The position numbers and the translations under genes were made by a program. Under the pieces are notes generated by a model. The model was given only the letters and a program-made list of their open reading frames with translations, was not told the origin of the DNA and ran no database searches. A stretch of 64,000 nucleotides of DNA from an uncultured Acetatifactor sp. (GTDB lineage Bacteria > Bacillota > Clostridia > Lachnospirales > Lachnospiraceae): positions 62,001-126,000 of the forward strand of contig CANQEV010000001.1 in assembly GCA_947595925.1 (NCBI GenBank). Direction: 5' to 3'. This document shows positions 1 to 7,781 of the stretch, in pieces. Position 1 is the stretch's first letter; each line of letters begins with the position of its first letter.

Positions 1-1
1 C

Positions 2-292
2 GAGTTTATGCACAAGGAGCAGAAGGTGGTGTCCGCTATCAACCGTCTGACAAAGCCGGACACCATCGATATCGAGTCGGATCTGGCCCTGATCGCGGTG
101 GTGGGACGGGGCATGAAGTCCACCCGGGGAACCGCCGGACGAATCTTTTCCGCGCTGGCCCACGCCAACGTGAACGTGAAGATGATCGACCAGGGATCTT
201 CGGAGCTTAACATTATCATCGGCGTGGAAAACGCAGATTTTGAGACGGCTATCAAGGCAATCTACGATATTTTTGTTCTCACGGCTTTATAA
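2..292 (+). CDS. Aspartate kinase, C-terminal ACT domain (partial)
   Basis: The reading frame is open from the left edge, so only the last ~96 residues of the gene are present. They match the C-terminal ACT domain of a monofunctional aspartate kinase: VVGRGM, then a glycine-rich turn (TRGTAGRIFSAL), then MIDQGSSELNIIIGV and a final amphipathic helix. Aspartate kinase phosphorylates L-aspartate as the first step towards lysine, threonine and methionine. The ACT pair binds the feedback amino acid; which amino acid cannot be told from this fragment. The ATG at base 8 in the ORF track is an internal methionine, not the start. The gene stops 33 bases before the MBOAT gene, with no clear terminator between them. 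Confidence 0.9.
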   Translation, partial: EFMHKEQKVVSAINRLTKPDTIDIESDLALIAVVGRGMKSTRGTAGRIFSALAHANVNVKMIDQGSSELNIIIGVENADFETAIKAIYDIFVLTAL

Positions 293-325
293 TGGCAGAA
301 CAGCGAGAGATAAGGGGGTACGGAT

Positions 326-1831
326 ATGCTGTTTAACTCATATGTGTTTATATTCGTGTTTCTGCCCGCTGCCCTGATAGGATATTTTTTGCTGAACCAT
401 TTCAAATGTTACCGTGGAGGCAAGTTTTTTCTTGTCGCGATGTCCTTGTGGTTCTATGCTTATTTTCATGTTTCTTACCTCTGGATCCTGTTGTGCAGCA
501 TCTGCGTCAATTATATTTGTCATCTGTTGATGCTGCAAAGACGCCATGTAAGACTGACTGCCACTCTAGGGATCTGCCTGAATATCGGGATCTTGTTTTA
601 CTTTAAATATTTCAATTTTGTAATGGAAAACCTGGATCGTATCTTTCGAGCCGGGTTTACTTTTGCGGAAGTGCTGCTTCCCTTGGGAATCAGTTTTTTT
701 ACCTTCCAGCAGATCGCATTTCTGGTGGATACGGCTAAGGGAACGGTTGAGAGGCAGAGCTTTTTGGATTATGCTTTGTTTGTGACTTTTTTCCCGCAGC
801 TGATCGCCGGACCGATAGTCAGTCACGAGGAAATGCTGCCCCAGTTTAAGGATCCTGCGAGGAAACGGCTCTCAGCGGAAAACGTTTATTGGGGACTGCG
901 TATTTTTATACTTGGACTGGCGAAAAAAGTATTGCTGGCGGATATCTTTGGACAGGCGGTCAACTGGGGATTTCAAAATTATACCGTCCTGGACGGGCTC
1001 AATACGTTTCTGACGGCGCTGTTTTACACGTTGCAGCTTTATTTTGACTTCAGCGGTTATTGCGACATGGCCAGAGGGATCGGATATCTGTTCCAGATCC
1101 AGCTTCCCGTCAATTTCCTGTCTCCTTATAAATCTGCAAATATTCTGGAATTCTGGGAGAGGTGGCATATTACCCTGACGCGTTTTTTCACCAGGTATGT
1201 ATATATTCCCCTGGGTGGGAGCAGAAAGGGGAGTCTGCGAACCTATCTCAACGTCTTCCTTGTGTTCTGTATCAGCGGAATCTGGCACGGAGCGGGCTGG
1301 ACCTTCCTGGTGTGGGGGATGCTCCACGGCGGCCTGTCCGTGCTGACCCGTATGTGGCACCGTGGAAAACAGAAATTGCTTTCGGCAGGCTCTCTCCAAA
1401 TATTTTTTGAAAAAAGAGTGGTAAAGAAACTTTTGAGAGGGATCAGCGTTATCCTTACTTTCCTCTTTTTTATCGCAAGCCTGGTTGTATTTCGGGCGGA
1501 CTCACTGACGCAGGCCGGATATATGTTGAAAAACATGTTCTCCCTGAGCGGCAGATCTGTCTATTTGGAATTTACTGGCTTTTTCCAGGTGCCTGAACTA
1601 TGGTATGCCGTGAAACTGCTGAACCTGGATCTGTTTCCTGGTGGAGCGTATTATTGCATGGCGGTGTTTTTGATCGTGTCACTGGTTCTGATCTTTTGCT
1701 GCAGAAACCTCTATGAGAGTGAAAAAAAGAGCCGTCCCGGAATTTTTGGAACCTGCTGTTTGTCGGTGCTGGCGGTATGGTGCGTGGTATCCTTGTCGGG
1801 AGTCAGCACGTTTCTGTATTTTAATTTCTGA
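326..1831 (+). CDS. MBOAT family membrane O-acyltransferase (AlgI/DltB-like)
   Basis: A 501-residue polytopic membrane protein with about ten hydrophobic segments. The central part has the MBOAT pattern: FDFSGYCDMARG, then NFLSPYKSANILEFWERWHITLTRFF, YIPLGGSRKG, and the signature SGIWHGAGWTFLVWGMLHG, whose second histidine (about residue 332) is the expected catalytic residue. The family moves acyl groups, usually acetyl, across the membrane onto extracellular polysaccharide or teichoic acid. The RBS AAGGGGG lies upstream of the ATG. The next gene, 35 bases downstream, encodes an SGNH-like secreted protein, the usual partner that finishes transfer to the polymer. The polymer acceptor is unknown; no dlt genes are visible, so D-alanylation is less likely than O-acetylation. 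Confidence 0.9.
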   Translation: MLFNSYVFIFVFLPAALIGYFLLNHFKCYRGGKFFLVAMSLWFYAYFHVSYLWILLCSICVNYICHLLMLQRRHVRLTATLGICLNIGILFYFKYFNFVMENLDRIFRAGFTFAEVLLPLGISFFTFQQIAFLVDTAKGTVERQSFLDYALFVTFFPQLIAGPIVSHEEMLPQFKDPARKRLSAENVYWGLRIFILGLAKKVLLADIFGQAVNWGFQNYTVLDGLNTFLTALFYTLQLYFDFSGYCDMARGIGYLFQIQLPVNFLSPYKSANILEFWERWHITLTRFFTRYVYIPLGGSRKGSLRTYLNVFLVFCISGIWHGAGWTFLVWGMLHGGLSVLTRMWHRGKQKLLSAGSLQIFFEKRVVKKLLRGISVILTFLFFIASLVVFRADSLTQAGYMLKNMFSLSGRSVYLEFTGFFQVPELWYAVKLLNLDLFPGGAYYCMAVFLIVSLVLIFCCRNLYESEKKSRPGIFGTCCLSVLAVWCVVSLSGVSTFLYFNF

Positions 1832-1866
1832 CGGGTAATTTCGGGCGTGAGGAGTGTGATCGCGTA

Positions 1867-2916
1867 ATGAATAAAAGATATGGAAGGCATATCGCTATTC
1901 TGTTGTTCCTGGTTCTTGGGATGCTGGTCGGAGCGGCATCTCTCGTTGCCGTGGTGGATCCGTTTTTCCTTTATCATAAACCGCTGCAAGGCTTATATTA
2001 TACCATTGACAATCAGCTCAGCCAGAATCCCGGGATTGCCAGGAACTTCGATTACGACAGCGTCATCCTGGGATCATCTATGACCGTGAACTTTGATACG
2101 GCCCTTTTTGCGGAGAAAATGGGCCTGAATACAGTGAAACTTTCTTATAATGCAGCATTTCCAAAGGATAACGACAATATCCTGAAATTGGTGAAGCAGG
2201 AAGGCGGCGAGATCAAAGAGATCTTTCTGGGGATCGATATCTACAACTACGGAATGTCCCCGGGTCTTACGGCGTATCCAATACCGGAATATTTGTACGA
2301 CGATTCCTTGATCAATGATGTGAAGTATCTGCTGAATAAGGACGTTATCTTACAATATATTTTGATGCCGCAGTTCAAGAGGGAAAGCACTCCCTTAAAT
2401 GAAATTTATTGGTTTTGGGAGAATGTACCCTGTGGGAAAGAAATCGTACTGGCATCTTATCAGCGACCTGAAAAAATAGAAGAAATGCTGCCGAGGGATT
2501 TTTACAGGGAAAATATAGAGGAGAATATGCGCTCCTACATCCTCCCCTATGTGGAATCTATGCCTGAGACGCAATTTACGGTTTTTTTCCCGCCCTATAG
2601 CATCCTGTATTGGTACGACATGTACGGGGACGGCACCCTTTCTGCGGAATTGGCCGGGGAGAAGCAGATCATAGAACAGCTTCTGTCTTATCCAAACGTG
2701 AGAATTTTCTATTTTCAAAATGATTTGGAATTTATCACGGATCTGAATAATTACAGCGATTATACCCACTACCGCCATGAGATGAACGATCAAATGACAG
2801 AATGGTTTTCAAAAGAGGACTGCCCGTATCGACTGACAGAGGAAAACTATGAACAGGTCCTGGATGAAATGGAGGAATGGCTGCTTCAGTGTGATTTTGA
2901 TCTGTTTTTGGATTAA
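1867..2916 (+). CDS. SGNH-like secreted partner of the MBOAT acyltransferase
   Basis: A 349-residue protein with one N-terminal transmembrane or uncleaved signal segment (residues 8-29) and the rest predicted outside. It resembles the SGNH-type proteins encoded beside AlgI/DltB-like acyltransferases: the early block VILGSSMTVNF (about residue 66) supplies a candidate nucleophile serine, and the late block YSDYTHYRHEMN (about residue 297) supplies Asp-x-x-His. I infer that it accepts or transfers the acyl group carried over the membrane by the upstream protein. GAGGAG precedes the ATG, and the two genes are close enough to be one operon. It is also similar in layout to AlgJ/AlgX and DltD, and I cannot separate these from sequence alone. 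Confidence 0.7.
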   Translation: MNKRYGRHIAILLFLVLGMLVGAASLVAVVDPFFLYHKPLQGLYYTIDNQLSQNPGIARNFDYDSVILGSSMTVNFDTALFAEKMGLNTVKLSYNAAFPKDNDNILKLVKQEGGEIKEIFLGIDIYNYGMSPGLTAYPIPEYLYDDSLINDVKYLLNKDVILQYILMPQFKRESTPLNEIYWFWENVPCGKEIVLASYQRPEKIEEMLPRDFYRENIEENMRSYILPYVESMPETQFTVFFPPYSILYWYDMYGDGTLSAELAGEKQIIEQLLSYPNVRIFYFQNDLEFITDLNNYSDYTHYRHEMNDQMTEWFSKEDCPYRLTEENYEQVLDEMEEWLLQCDFDLFLD

Positions 2917-3012
2917 AACGCATTGATCTATTCTGATAGTTCCAAAAATATGTAAAATTAAGTCGGGAAAATGGGAAAAATTAGAAAATTTATCTTTTTG
3001 TGAAAAAATGTG

Positions 3013-3041
3013 TTGACAAATCGTGAAACATGCGATACAAT
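3013..3041 (+). promoter_or_regulatory. Strong sigma-A promoter of an orphan transcript
   Basis: TTGACA at 3013-3018 and TACAAT at 3036-3041 are separated by exactly 17 bases. This is the best promoter in the 630-base gene-free gap and it does not lie directly before a protein gene. The terminator-like hairpin at 3233 is about 190 bases downstream of the expected start point. Confidence 0.8.
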
Positions 3042-3046
3042 AAACT

Positions 3047-3275
3047 CAACAAAAGAAAAAACAAGAGATACAAAAGCAAAGATAGTAAGATACGGAAGAT
3101 CTGAAGAGTACGAAAGATTTATTACATAACAGCGGATGAACAACAGTAGAGATACAAGGGAGAAAGGTAGGTAAAGTACGAAAGACAAAATTACTACCGG
3201 GAGGTAAGGTCCAATGGAGAGTATAGTTTGAAGGGAGCGTGTTGACGGTAAATGTCGATACGCTCCCTTTCATTT
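3047..3275 (+). ncRNA. Candidate small RNA or attenuated leader, purine-rich
   Basis: The stretch between the promoter at 3013 and the hairpin at 3233 is strongly A/G-rich and has no long ORF. It contains short direct repeats: AGAGATACAA at 3064 and 3148, and AGTACGAAAGA at 3107 and 3175. A perfect-looking RBS (GGGAGGT, 3199-3205) precedes a five-codon ORF, ATG GAG AGT ATA GTT TGA (3214-3231), which stops two bases before the terminator stem. It could be a stand-alone small RNA or a leader with a mini-peptide controlling the gene at 3550. I know of no family that it matches. Confidence 0.5.
3233..3275 (+). terminator. Long-stem intrinsic terminator
   Basis: Bases 3233-3246 pair with 3254-3267 in a 14-base-pair stem (GGGAGCGT... 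with ...ACGCTCCC, including two G-T pairs) around a 7-base loop, followed by TTTCATTTT. It ends the candidate transcript that starts near 3047. Confidence 0.75.
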
Positions 3276-3549
3276 TGGGCTGATTTTGGACAAACGCTCA
3301 TTTGGGCGGGCGCTGGCCCGGATATATGCTCCGGTTTGAAACAAGTTTCCGGCCGGCAGACGAGAGGGCGGCAGAAAAAAGGTTTTAAAAGGATAAATTT
3401 TATGTATCCAAGAGAAGGAAAGTATGATATGATTTGTTAGGAATATGTTATTATGTGCACTTCGGGATCGAAGGGGCTTAACATAATGACGGTGATGACG
3501 GAAGAGAATGTAAGCGGGGAATGCCCCTGTATATAGATGAGGACGAGAG
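3276..3549. other. Leader and intergenic region before the GH3-like gene
   Basis: No ORF is supported here. A weak promoter-like pair (TTTATG, 18 bases, TATGAT) lies near 3400-3430, and a small GGGG-AATG-CCCC hairpin lies near 3516-3527. I see no riboswitch that I can name. Confidence 0.4.
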
Positions 3550-4887
3550 ATGGCGGACGAAAAGGCAAAGCAGGAAGAACTGGAGGCAAAGAGAGAGGCC
3601 AGGAGAAGAAGACGGATCCACAGCCAGGTTCTGGCGTATCTGGCAGTGATCGTAGTTATCATTTTGGTGGCTGGAGGGGTTGTCTTTGGAGTGAATTACC
3701 TTTCAAAGATGGCTGCAGAGAGAGAAGACAACTATCAGCAACAACAGCAGAGCGCCGTAAATGACCTGCTGCAGACGGAGGAAACCCTGGAGACTCCTGT
3801 GGAAACATCGGAAGAAGAGCCGGTGGTGGAGCTGACCTATGAGCAGAAACTGGATCAGATTGTCAATGCGGCTATTGAGGTGATGCCGCTGGAGGACAAA
3901 GTTGCGGGGCTGTTTCTCGTGACCCCGGAGTCCATTACCGGAGTGACTACCGTGACCCAGGCGGGAGATGCCACCAGGGAAATCCTCACAAAATATGCTG
4001 TGGGCGGTTTGATCTATTCCTCGCCTAACATGCTGAATGCCGACGGGTTTCGCCAGATGCTGGATTCCACGGAACTCTACAGTAAGTACCCCGTGTTCCT
4101 CGCCGTTGAGGAGGAGTGTGGAAAGAGCATGCAGGCGGCAGGTGGAATGTTGGGCGTGGAGACCGAGGATGCAAAAGCGATTGCTGAGTCAGGGGATCCG
4201 TCCAGAGCGTATCAGGCGGGTGTGACGATCGGAACCTATCTGAAGGACCTTGGGGTGAATCTGGATCTGGCGCCGGCAGCGGATCTGGCTGTGGTTGAGG
4301 GCAGCGTCATGGAGAATCGCAGCTTTGGAGACAATGTGGAGACGGTTTCGGAGTTTGCCGGCAACATGTTGAAGGGACTGGAGGAGCAAGGAATTACAAG
4401 CTGTGTCAAACATTTCCCTGGACTTGGCAGCGTGACGACAGACCCTTCAGCTGGCATTGCTGTGACCGAGAGACAGGAAGAAGAGTTCCGGGCAAACGAA
4501 TTTCAGGTGTTCCAAAGCCTGATTGACGAAGGGGTTTCCATGATCATGGTCAGCAATCTTTCCGCGCCAAGTCTCACCGGGGATAATACCCCCTGCGCTT
4601 TGTCGGAGAAGGTTGTCACAGATATCCTGCGCAAAGAGTTGAATTACAAGGGGCTGATCATTACGGACGCTTTGAATGAGAAGGCGGTTTCGGATTATTA
4701 CACTGCGGATGTGGCGGCGATTACCGCGCTGAAAGCGGGATGCGATATGATATTGATGCCGGAGGATTTTGAACTGGCATATCAGGGAGTGCTGGACGCT
4801 GTGAAACAGGGCACGATCTCCGAGGAGAGAATTAACGACGCCCTGCGGAGAGTGTACCGGATCAAATTTGCAGACCGCGTAGAATAA
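3550..4887 (+). CDS. Membrane-anchored GH3 (NagZ-like) family protein, degenerate catalytic dyad
   Basis: A 445-residue protein: a charged cytoplasmic tail, one transmembrane helix (about residues 21-45), a Gln/Glu-rich linker, then a family 3 glycoside hydrolase TIM-barrel domain (about 105-445). NagZ-type enzymes remove beta-linked N-acetylglucosamine. The nucleophile region is intact (GLIITDALNEKAV), but the loop that normally reads KHFPGHG...D-S-H reads KHFPGLGSVTTDPSAG. The glycine-loop His has become Leu, and the His of the Asp-His acid/base dyad is absent. The protein may therefore be slow, may use another acid/base residue, or may bind wall sugars without cleaving them. A start at 3550 fits the tail-plus-helix layout; the RBS is weak (GAGGA about 9 bases upstream). 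Confidence 0.8.
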   Translation: MADEKAKQEELEAKREARRRRRIHSQVLAYLAVIVVIILVAGGVVFGVNYLSKMAAEREDNYQQQQQSAVNDLLQTEETLETPVETSEEEPVVELTYEQKLDQIVNAAIEVMPLEDKVAGLFLVTPESITGVTTVTQAGDATREILTKYAVGGLIYSSPNMLNADGFRQMLDSTELYSKYPVFLAVEEECGKSMQAAGGMLGVETEDAKAIAESGDPSRAYQAGVTIGTYLKDLGVNLDLAPAADLAVVEGSVMENRSFGDNVETVSEFAGNMLKGLEEQGITSCVKHFPGLGSVTTDPSAGIAVTERQEEEFRANEFQVFQSLIDEGVSMIMVSNLSAPSLTGDNTPCALSEKVVTDILRKELNYKGLIITDALNEKAVSDYYTADVAAITALKAGCDMILMPEDFELAYQGVLDAVKQGTISEERINDALRRVYRIKFADRVE

Positions 4888-5044
4888 GGGTAAAAGACAA
4901 TCGAACCTCCAAACCCCGGCGGAAAACAAAAACCAAGAGGAATCAGGGCGCGAGACGGCGCACGGTGTCCGGGGGACACCGGCCCTGCGCGGACCGGAGC
5001 GAAGCGGAGACAATCGAACCTTCGAGCCCCGGCGGGGCTCGAAT
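4888..5044. repeat. Short palindromic and duplicated segments between GH3-like gene and tRNA-Gly
   Basis: AGACAATCGAACCT occurs twice (about 4896 and 5010), each followed by a CCCCGGCGG-containing stretch. There are also compact hairpins, GTGTCCGGGGGACAC and CGAGCCCCGGCGGGGCTCG. A piece near 4949 (GGCGCGAGACGG) resembles the 3' end of the neighbouring tRNA gene, suggesting local duplication. No coding sequence is supported. Confidence 0.5.
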
Positions 5045-5083
5045 AAAACAAAGGAGACATCCTTTGGATGCCTCCTTTGTTTT
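5045..5083 (-). terminator. Bidirectional terminator beside tRNA-Gly
   Basis: AAAACAAAGGAG-A-CATCC-TTT-GGATG-C-CTCCTTTGTTTT is nearly a perfect palindrome with runs of A and T at both ends. It can end the tRNA transcript on the minus strand and the GH3-like transcript on the plus strand. Confidence 0.8.
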
Positions 5084-5088
5084 ATCAG

Positions 5089-5160
<72 letters not shown>

Positions 5161-5240
5161 ATGTCACAACTGACAAATGCTAATATACTATATCTTTTTT
5201 GAATTGTCAATATTAAATTATTAAATTTAAAATTTTTTGT

Positions 5241-5328
5241 AACAGTTCAGCCAACGCCATTCGCCGTTTCCAGGAAAAAATTTGTGCAAGCGCGATTTTT
5301 CCTAAAACTCGCGGCTGGCTGAACTGTT
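5241..5328. repeat. Inverted-repeat element AACAGTTCAGCCA...TGGCTGAACTGTT (copy 1)
   Basis: A 13-base arm at 5241-5253 is the exact reverse complement of 5316-5328, enclosing 62 bases. The element sits just upstream of the beta-CASP nuclease gene and its RBS; a TATAAT follows the right arm at 5332. A related element with the same outer ten bases occurs at 54030-54159. Confidence 0.7.
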
Positions 5329-5355
5329 GCATATAATCAACAAGGAGGATGGCAT

Positions 5356-6951
5356 ATGAGACTGGAATTTATCGGGGCGGACCACGAGGTGACGGGAAGC
5401 TGTCACTATCTGGAGGCCGCCGGGAAGCACATGCTGGTGGATTATGGAATGGAGCAGGGTGTAAATGTGTTTGAAAACGCGGAGCTTCCGGTCCAGGAGG
5501 CGATGATCGACTATGTCTTTCTGACCCACGCTCATGTGGACCATTCCGGGCTTCTGCCCCTTCTCTACGCAAAGGGTTTCCGGGGGCAGGTCTATACGAC
5601 GGACGCCACCGCGGATCTGTGCAGCATCATGCTCCGCGATTGTGCGCACATCCAGATGATGGAGGCGGAGTGGAAAAACCGGAAGGCAAAGCGGAGTTCC
5701 AGCGTAGCGGCCGTGGAGCCCCTTTACACCATGGAGGATGCGGAAGGGGTGATCAATCGCATTGTGCCCTGCCATTACGATCAGGAGATCCAGGTCTGCG
5801 AGGGCGTGAAGATCCGCTTTACCGACGTGGGGCATCTTCTGGGTTCCGCCAGCATTGAAGTCTGGCTCACGGAGGATGGAAGGACAAAGAAGATTGTGTT
5901 CTCCGGGGATATCGGCAATAAGAACCAGCCCCTCTTAAGGGATCCCTCCTACACAAAAGAGGCGGATTACGTGGTCATGGAGTCCACTTACGGCGACCGG
6001 CTGCACTCCCAGGAGCGCCCGGATTATGTGAGAGAGCTGGCGCAGATCCTTCAGGAGACCTTTGACCGGGGCGGGAACGTGGTGATTCCCTCCTTTGCCG
6101 TGGGCCGTACCCAGGAGATGCTGTACTTCCTGCGCAAGATAAAGGTGGATAAATTAGTACAGGGCCACGACGGGTTCCAGGTCTTTGTGGATTCCCCCCT
6201 TGCGGTGGAGGCCACGGGAATCTTTCAGGAGAACCGCTGGGAGTGTTTTGACGAAGAAGCCCTGGAACTGGTGAGGGCGAAGATCAATCCCATCTCCTTT
6301 GCGGGGCTGAAGCTCTCCATTACCAGCGAGGAGTCCAAGGCCATCAATTTCGACGAGAAGCCGAAGGTCATTCTCTCGGCCTCCGGCATGTGCGACGCAG
6401 GCCGGATACGCCACCACTTAAAGCACAATCTCTGGAGGCCCGAGTGCACGATCCTTTTCGTCGGGTACCAGTCTGTCGGCACGCTGGGACGGAGCCTGAT
6501 AGAGGGCGCCCAGGAGGTAAAGCTCTTTGGGGAACCCATTCAGGTGAAGGCGAAGATCCGCCAGCTCTCCGGGATCAGCGGACACGCGGACAAAAACGGC
6601 CTGATCGAGTGGATCAGCGCCTTTGAGGAAAAGCCGAAGAAAGTGTTCATAGTGCACGGCGAGGACCGGGTGTGCATGACCTTTGCGGAATGCCTGAAGA
6701 TGGAGTACGGTCAGAGGGCCTATGCCCCTTACAGCGGCACTGTGTTTAACCTGCTCAGCAATGAGTTTGAGTATGAGGGCCAGCCCATTCCCGTCAAGAA
6801 GAAGGCGAAACCTGCCAGCGGCGTATTTGCAAGGCTCCTGGCTGCAGGACAGCGCCTGATGGCCCTGATCGGCCGCAGCGACGGGCTGGCAAACAAGGAT
6901 ATGGCGAAGTTTGCGGATCAGATCAACTCCCTCTGCGACAAGTGGGAGTAA
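5356..6951 (+). CDS. Metallo-beta-lactamase fold, beta-CASP RNA nuclease (CPSF73-like)
   Basis: A 531-residue protein with the MBL metal-binding motif HAHVDHSG (about residues 57-64), the later MBL motif FSGDIG, a beta-CASP core with STYGDR and SFAVGRTQEML, and a C-terminal RMMBL region (GISGHADKNGL). Proteins of this architecture are Zn-dependent RNA endo- or exonucleases related to CPSF73. It lies in the 'YsiA/RNA-specific exonuclease' type branch rather than RNase J, which begins differently. The last ~60 residues form an extra tail. CAAGGAGG precedes the ATG. The next gene, folA, starts 25 bases downstream and is probably co-transcribed. Confidence 0.85.
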   Translation: MRLEFIGADHEVTGSCHYLEAAGKHMLVDYGMEQGVNVFENAELPVQEAMIDYVFLTHAHVDHSGLLPLLYAKGFRGQVYTTDATADLCSIMLRDCAHIQMMEAEWKNRKAKRSSSVAAVEPLYTMEDAEGVINRIVPCHYDQEIQVCEGVKIRFTDVGHLLGSASIEVWLTEDGRTKKIVFSGDIGNKNQPLLRDPSYTKEADYVVMESTYGDRLHSQERPDYVRELAQILQETFDRGGNVVIPSFAVGRTQEMLYFLRKIKVDKLVQGHDGFQVFVDSPLAVEATGIFQENRWECFDEEALELVRAKINPISFAGLKLSITSEESKAINFDEKPKVILSASGMCDAGRIRHHLKHNLWRPECTILFVGYQSVGTLGRSLIEGAQEVKLFGEPIQVKAKIRQLSGISGHADKNGLIEWISAFEEKPKKVFIVHGEDRVCMTFAECLKMEYGQRAYAPYSGTVFNLLSNEFEYEGQPIPVKKKAKPASGVFARLLAAGQRLMALIGRSDGLANKDMAKFADQINSLCDKWE

Positions 6952-6976
6952 AGCGTGAAAGAAGGAAAGCAGAAGC

Positions 6977-7468
6977 ATGAATTTTATTGTGGCGGCGGAC
7001 AACAACTGGGCTATCGGCAGTCATAACAGGCTGCTTGTGAAGATCCCGAACGATATGAAGCGTTTCCGGGAGGAGACGGTGGGAAAAGTGGTGGTGTTGG
7101 GGCGGAAGACTCTGGAGACCTTTCCCCAGGGCCAGCCCCTGCAGGACCGGACGAATATCGTCCTCTCCGCGAATCCCCGATGCAGCGTGAAGGGCGCAAA
7201 GGTGGTTCACTCCCTGGAGGAGCTTCTGGAGGAGTTAAAGCAGTATAGGGATGAAGACATCTACATCATAGGAGGCGAAAGCCTCTACCGCCAGATGCTT
7301 CCCTATTGCAATGTGGCTCATGTCACGAAGATCGACCGGGAGTACGAGGCGGACGCCTATTTTCCGAATCTGGACGAGGACCCGGAGTGGGAGATCACGG
7401 CCTGCAGCGAGGAACAGACTTATTTTGACATCGCCTATGAGTTTTTAAAATATGAGAGAAAGTCCTGA
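6977..7468 (+). CDS. folA: Dihydrofolate reductase
   Basis: A 163-residue protein of the usual DHFR length. The N-terminus MNFIVAADNNWAIGSHNRLLVKIPNDMKRF carries the Met-20-type loop and the active-site acidic residue (here Asp in PNDMKRF). VVVLGRKTLETFP is the NADPH-binding segment, followed by IYIIGGESLYRQMLP and the C-terminal FLKYERK strand. It reduces dihydrofolate to tetrahydrofolate with NADPH. No thyA is adjacent. A terminator follows 80 bases downstream. Confidence 0.95.
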   Translation: MNFIVAADNNWAIGSHNRLLVKIPNDMKRFREETVGKVVVLGRKTLETFPQGQPLQDRTNIVLSANPRCSVKGAKVVHSLEELLEELKQYRDEDIYIIGGESLYRQMLPYCNVAHVTKIDREYEADAYFPNLDEDPEWEITACSEEQTYFDIAYEFLKYERKS

Positions 7469-7548
7469 AATGGTTTTTTATGCGGTTCTGGATACGGGCG
7501 CATAAAAAACATGCCAGGAAAACTGGGTGGAGATACGAAATCATGAGA

Positions 7549-7587
7549 AACGCCGGCTGAAGTGAAAGCATCAGTCGGCGTTTTTTT
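7549..7587 (+). terminator. Intrinsic terminator after folA
   Basis: CGCCGGCTGA (7551-7560) pairs with TCAGTCGGCG (7571-7580) across a 10-base loop, followed by seven T. A second A/T-rich inverted repeat (TTTTTTATGCG / CGCATAAAAAA, 7474-7509) lies between it and the stop codon. Confidence 0.85.
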
Positions 7588-7676
7588 GACCTTCGCTTAT
7601 AGTTCTTTGGGGCGGGGAACGGCGGCAGATCAGACTGTGGATAGTCTTTTTTGGATATTCTGATAATAGATGTCAA

Positions 7677-7745
7677 AAATCGGTTCAAAATCGGTTCATA
7701 ATTGACTCGATACGGGTTGACACGATTGAACTGATTCGATATAAT
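7677..7745 (+). promoter_or_regulatory. Promoter with repeated operator half-sites
   Basis: TTGACA (7717-7722) and TATAAT (7740-7745) are 17 bases apart. Upstream, AAATCGGTTCA is repeated in tandem with an 11-base period (7677-7698). An inverted near-copy, TGAACTGATT (7727-7736), lies inside the promoter spacer. Repressor binding across these sites would block the promoter; the regulator encoded next, with a C-terminal winged helix, is the obvious candidate. Confidence 0.7.
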
Positions 7746-7781
7746 GAGTATATCAATGAAAGAGGAAGGAGCGGTGTCTGG

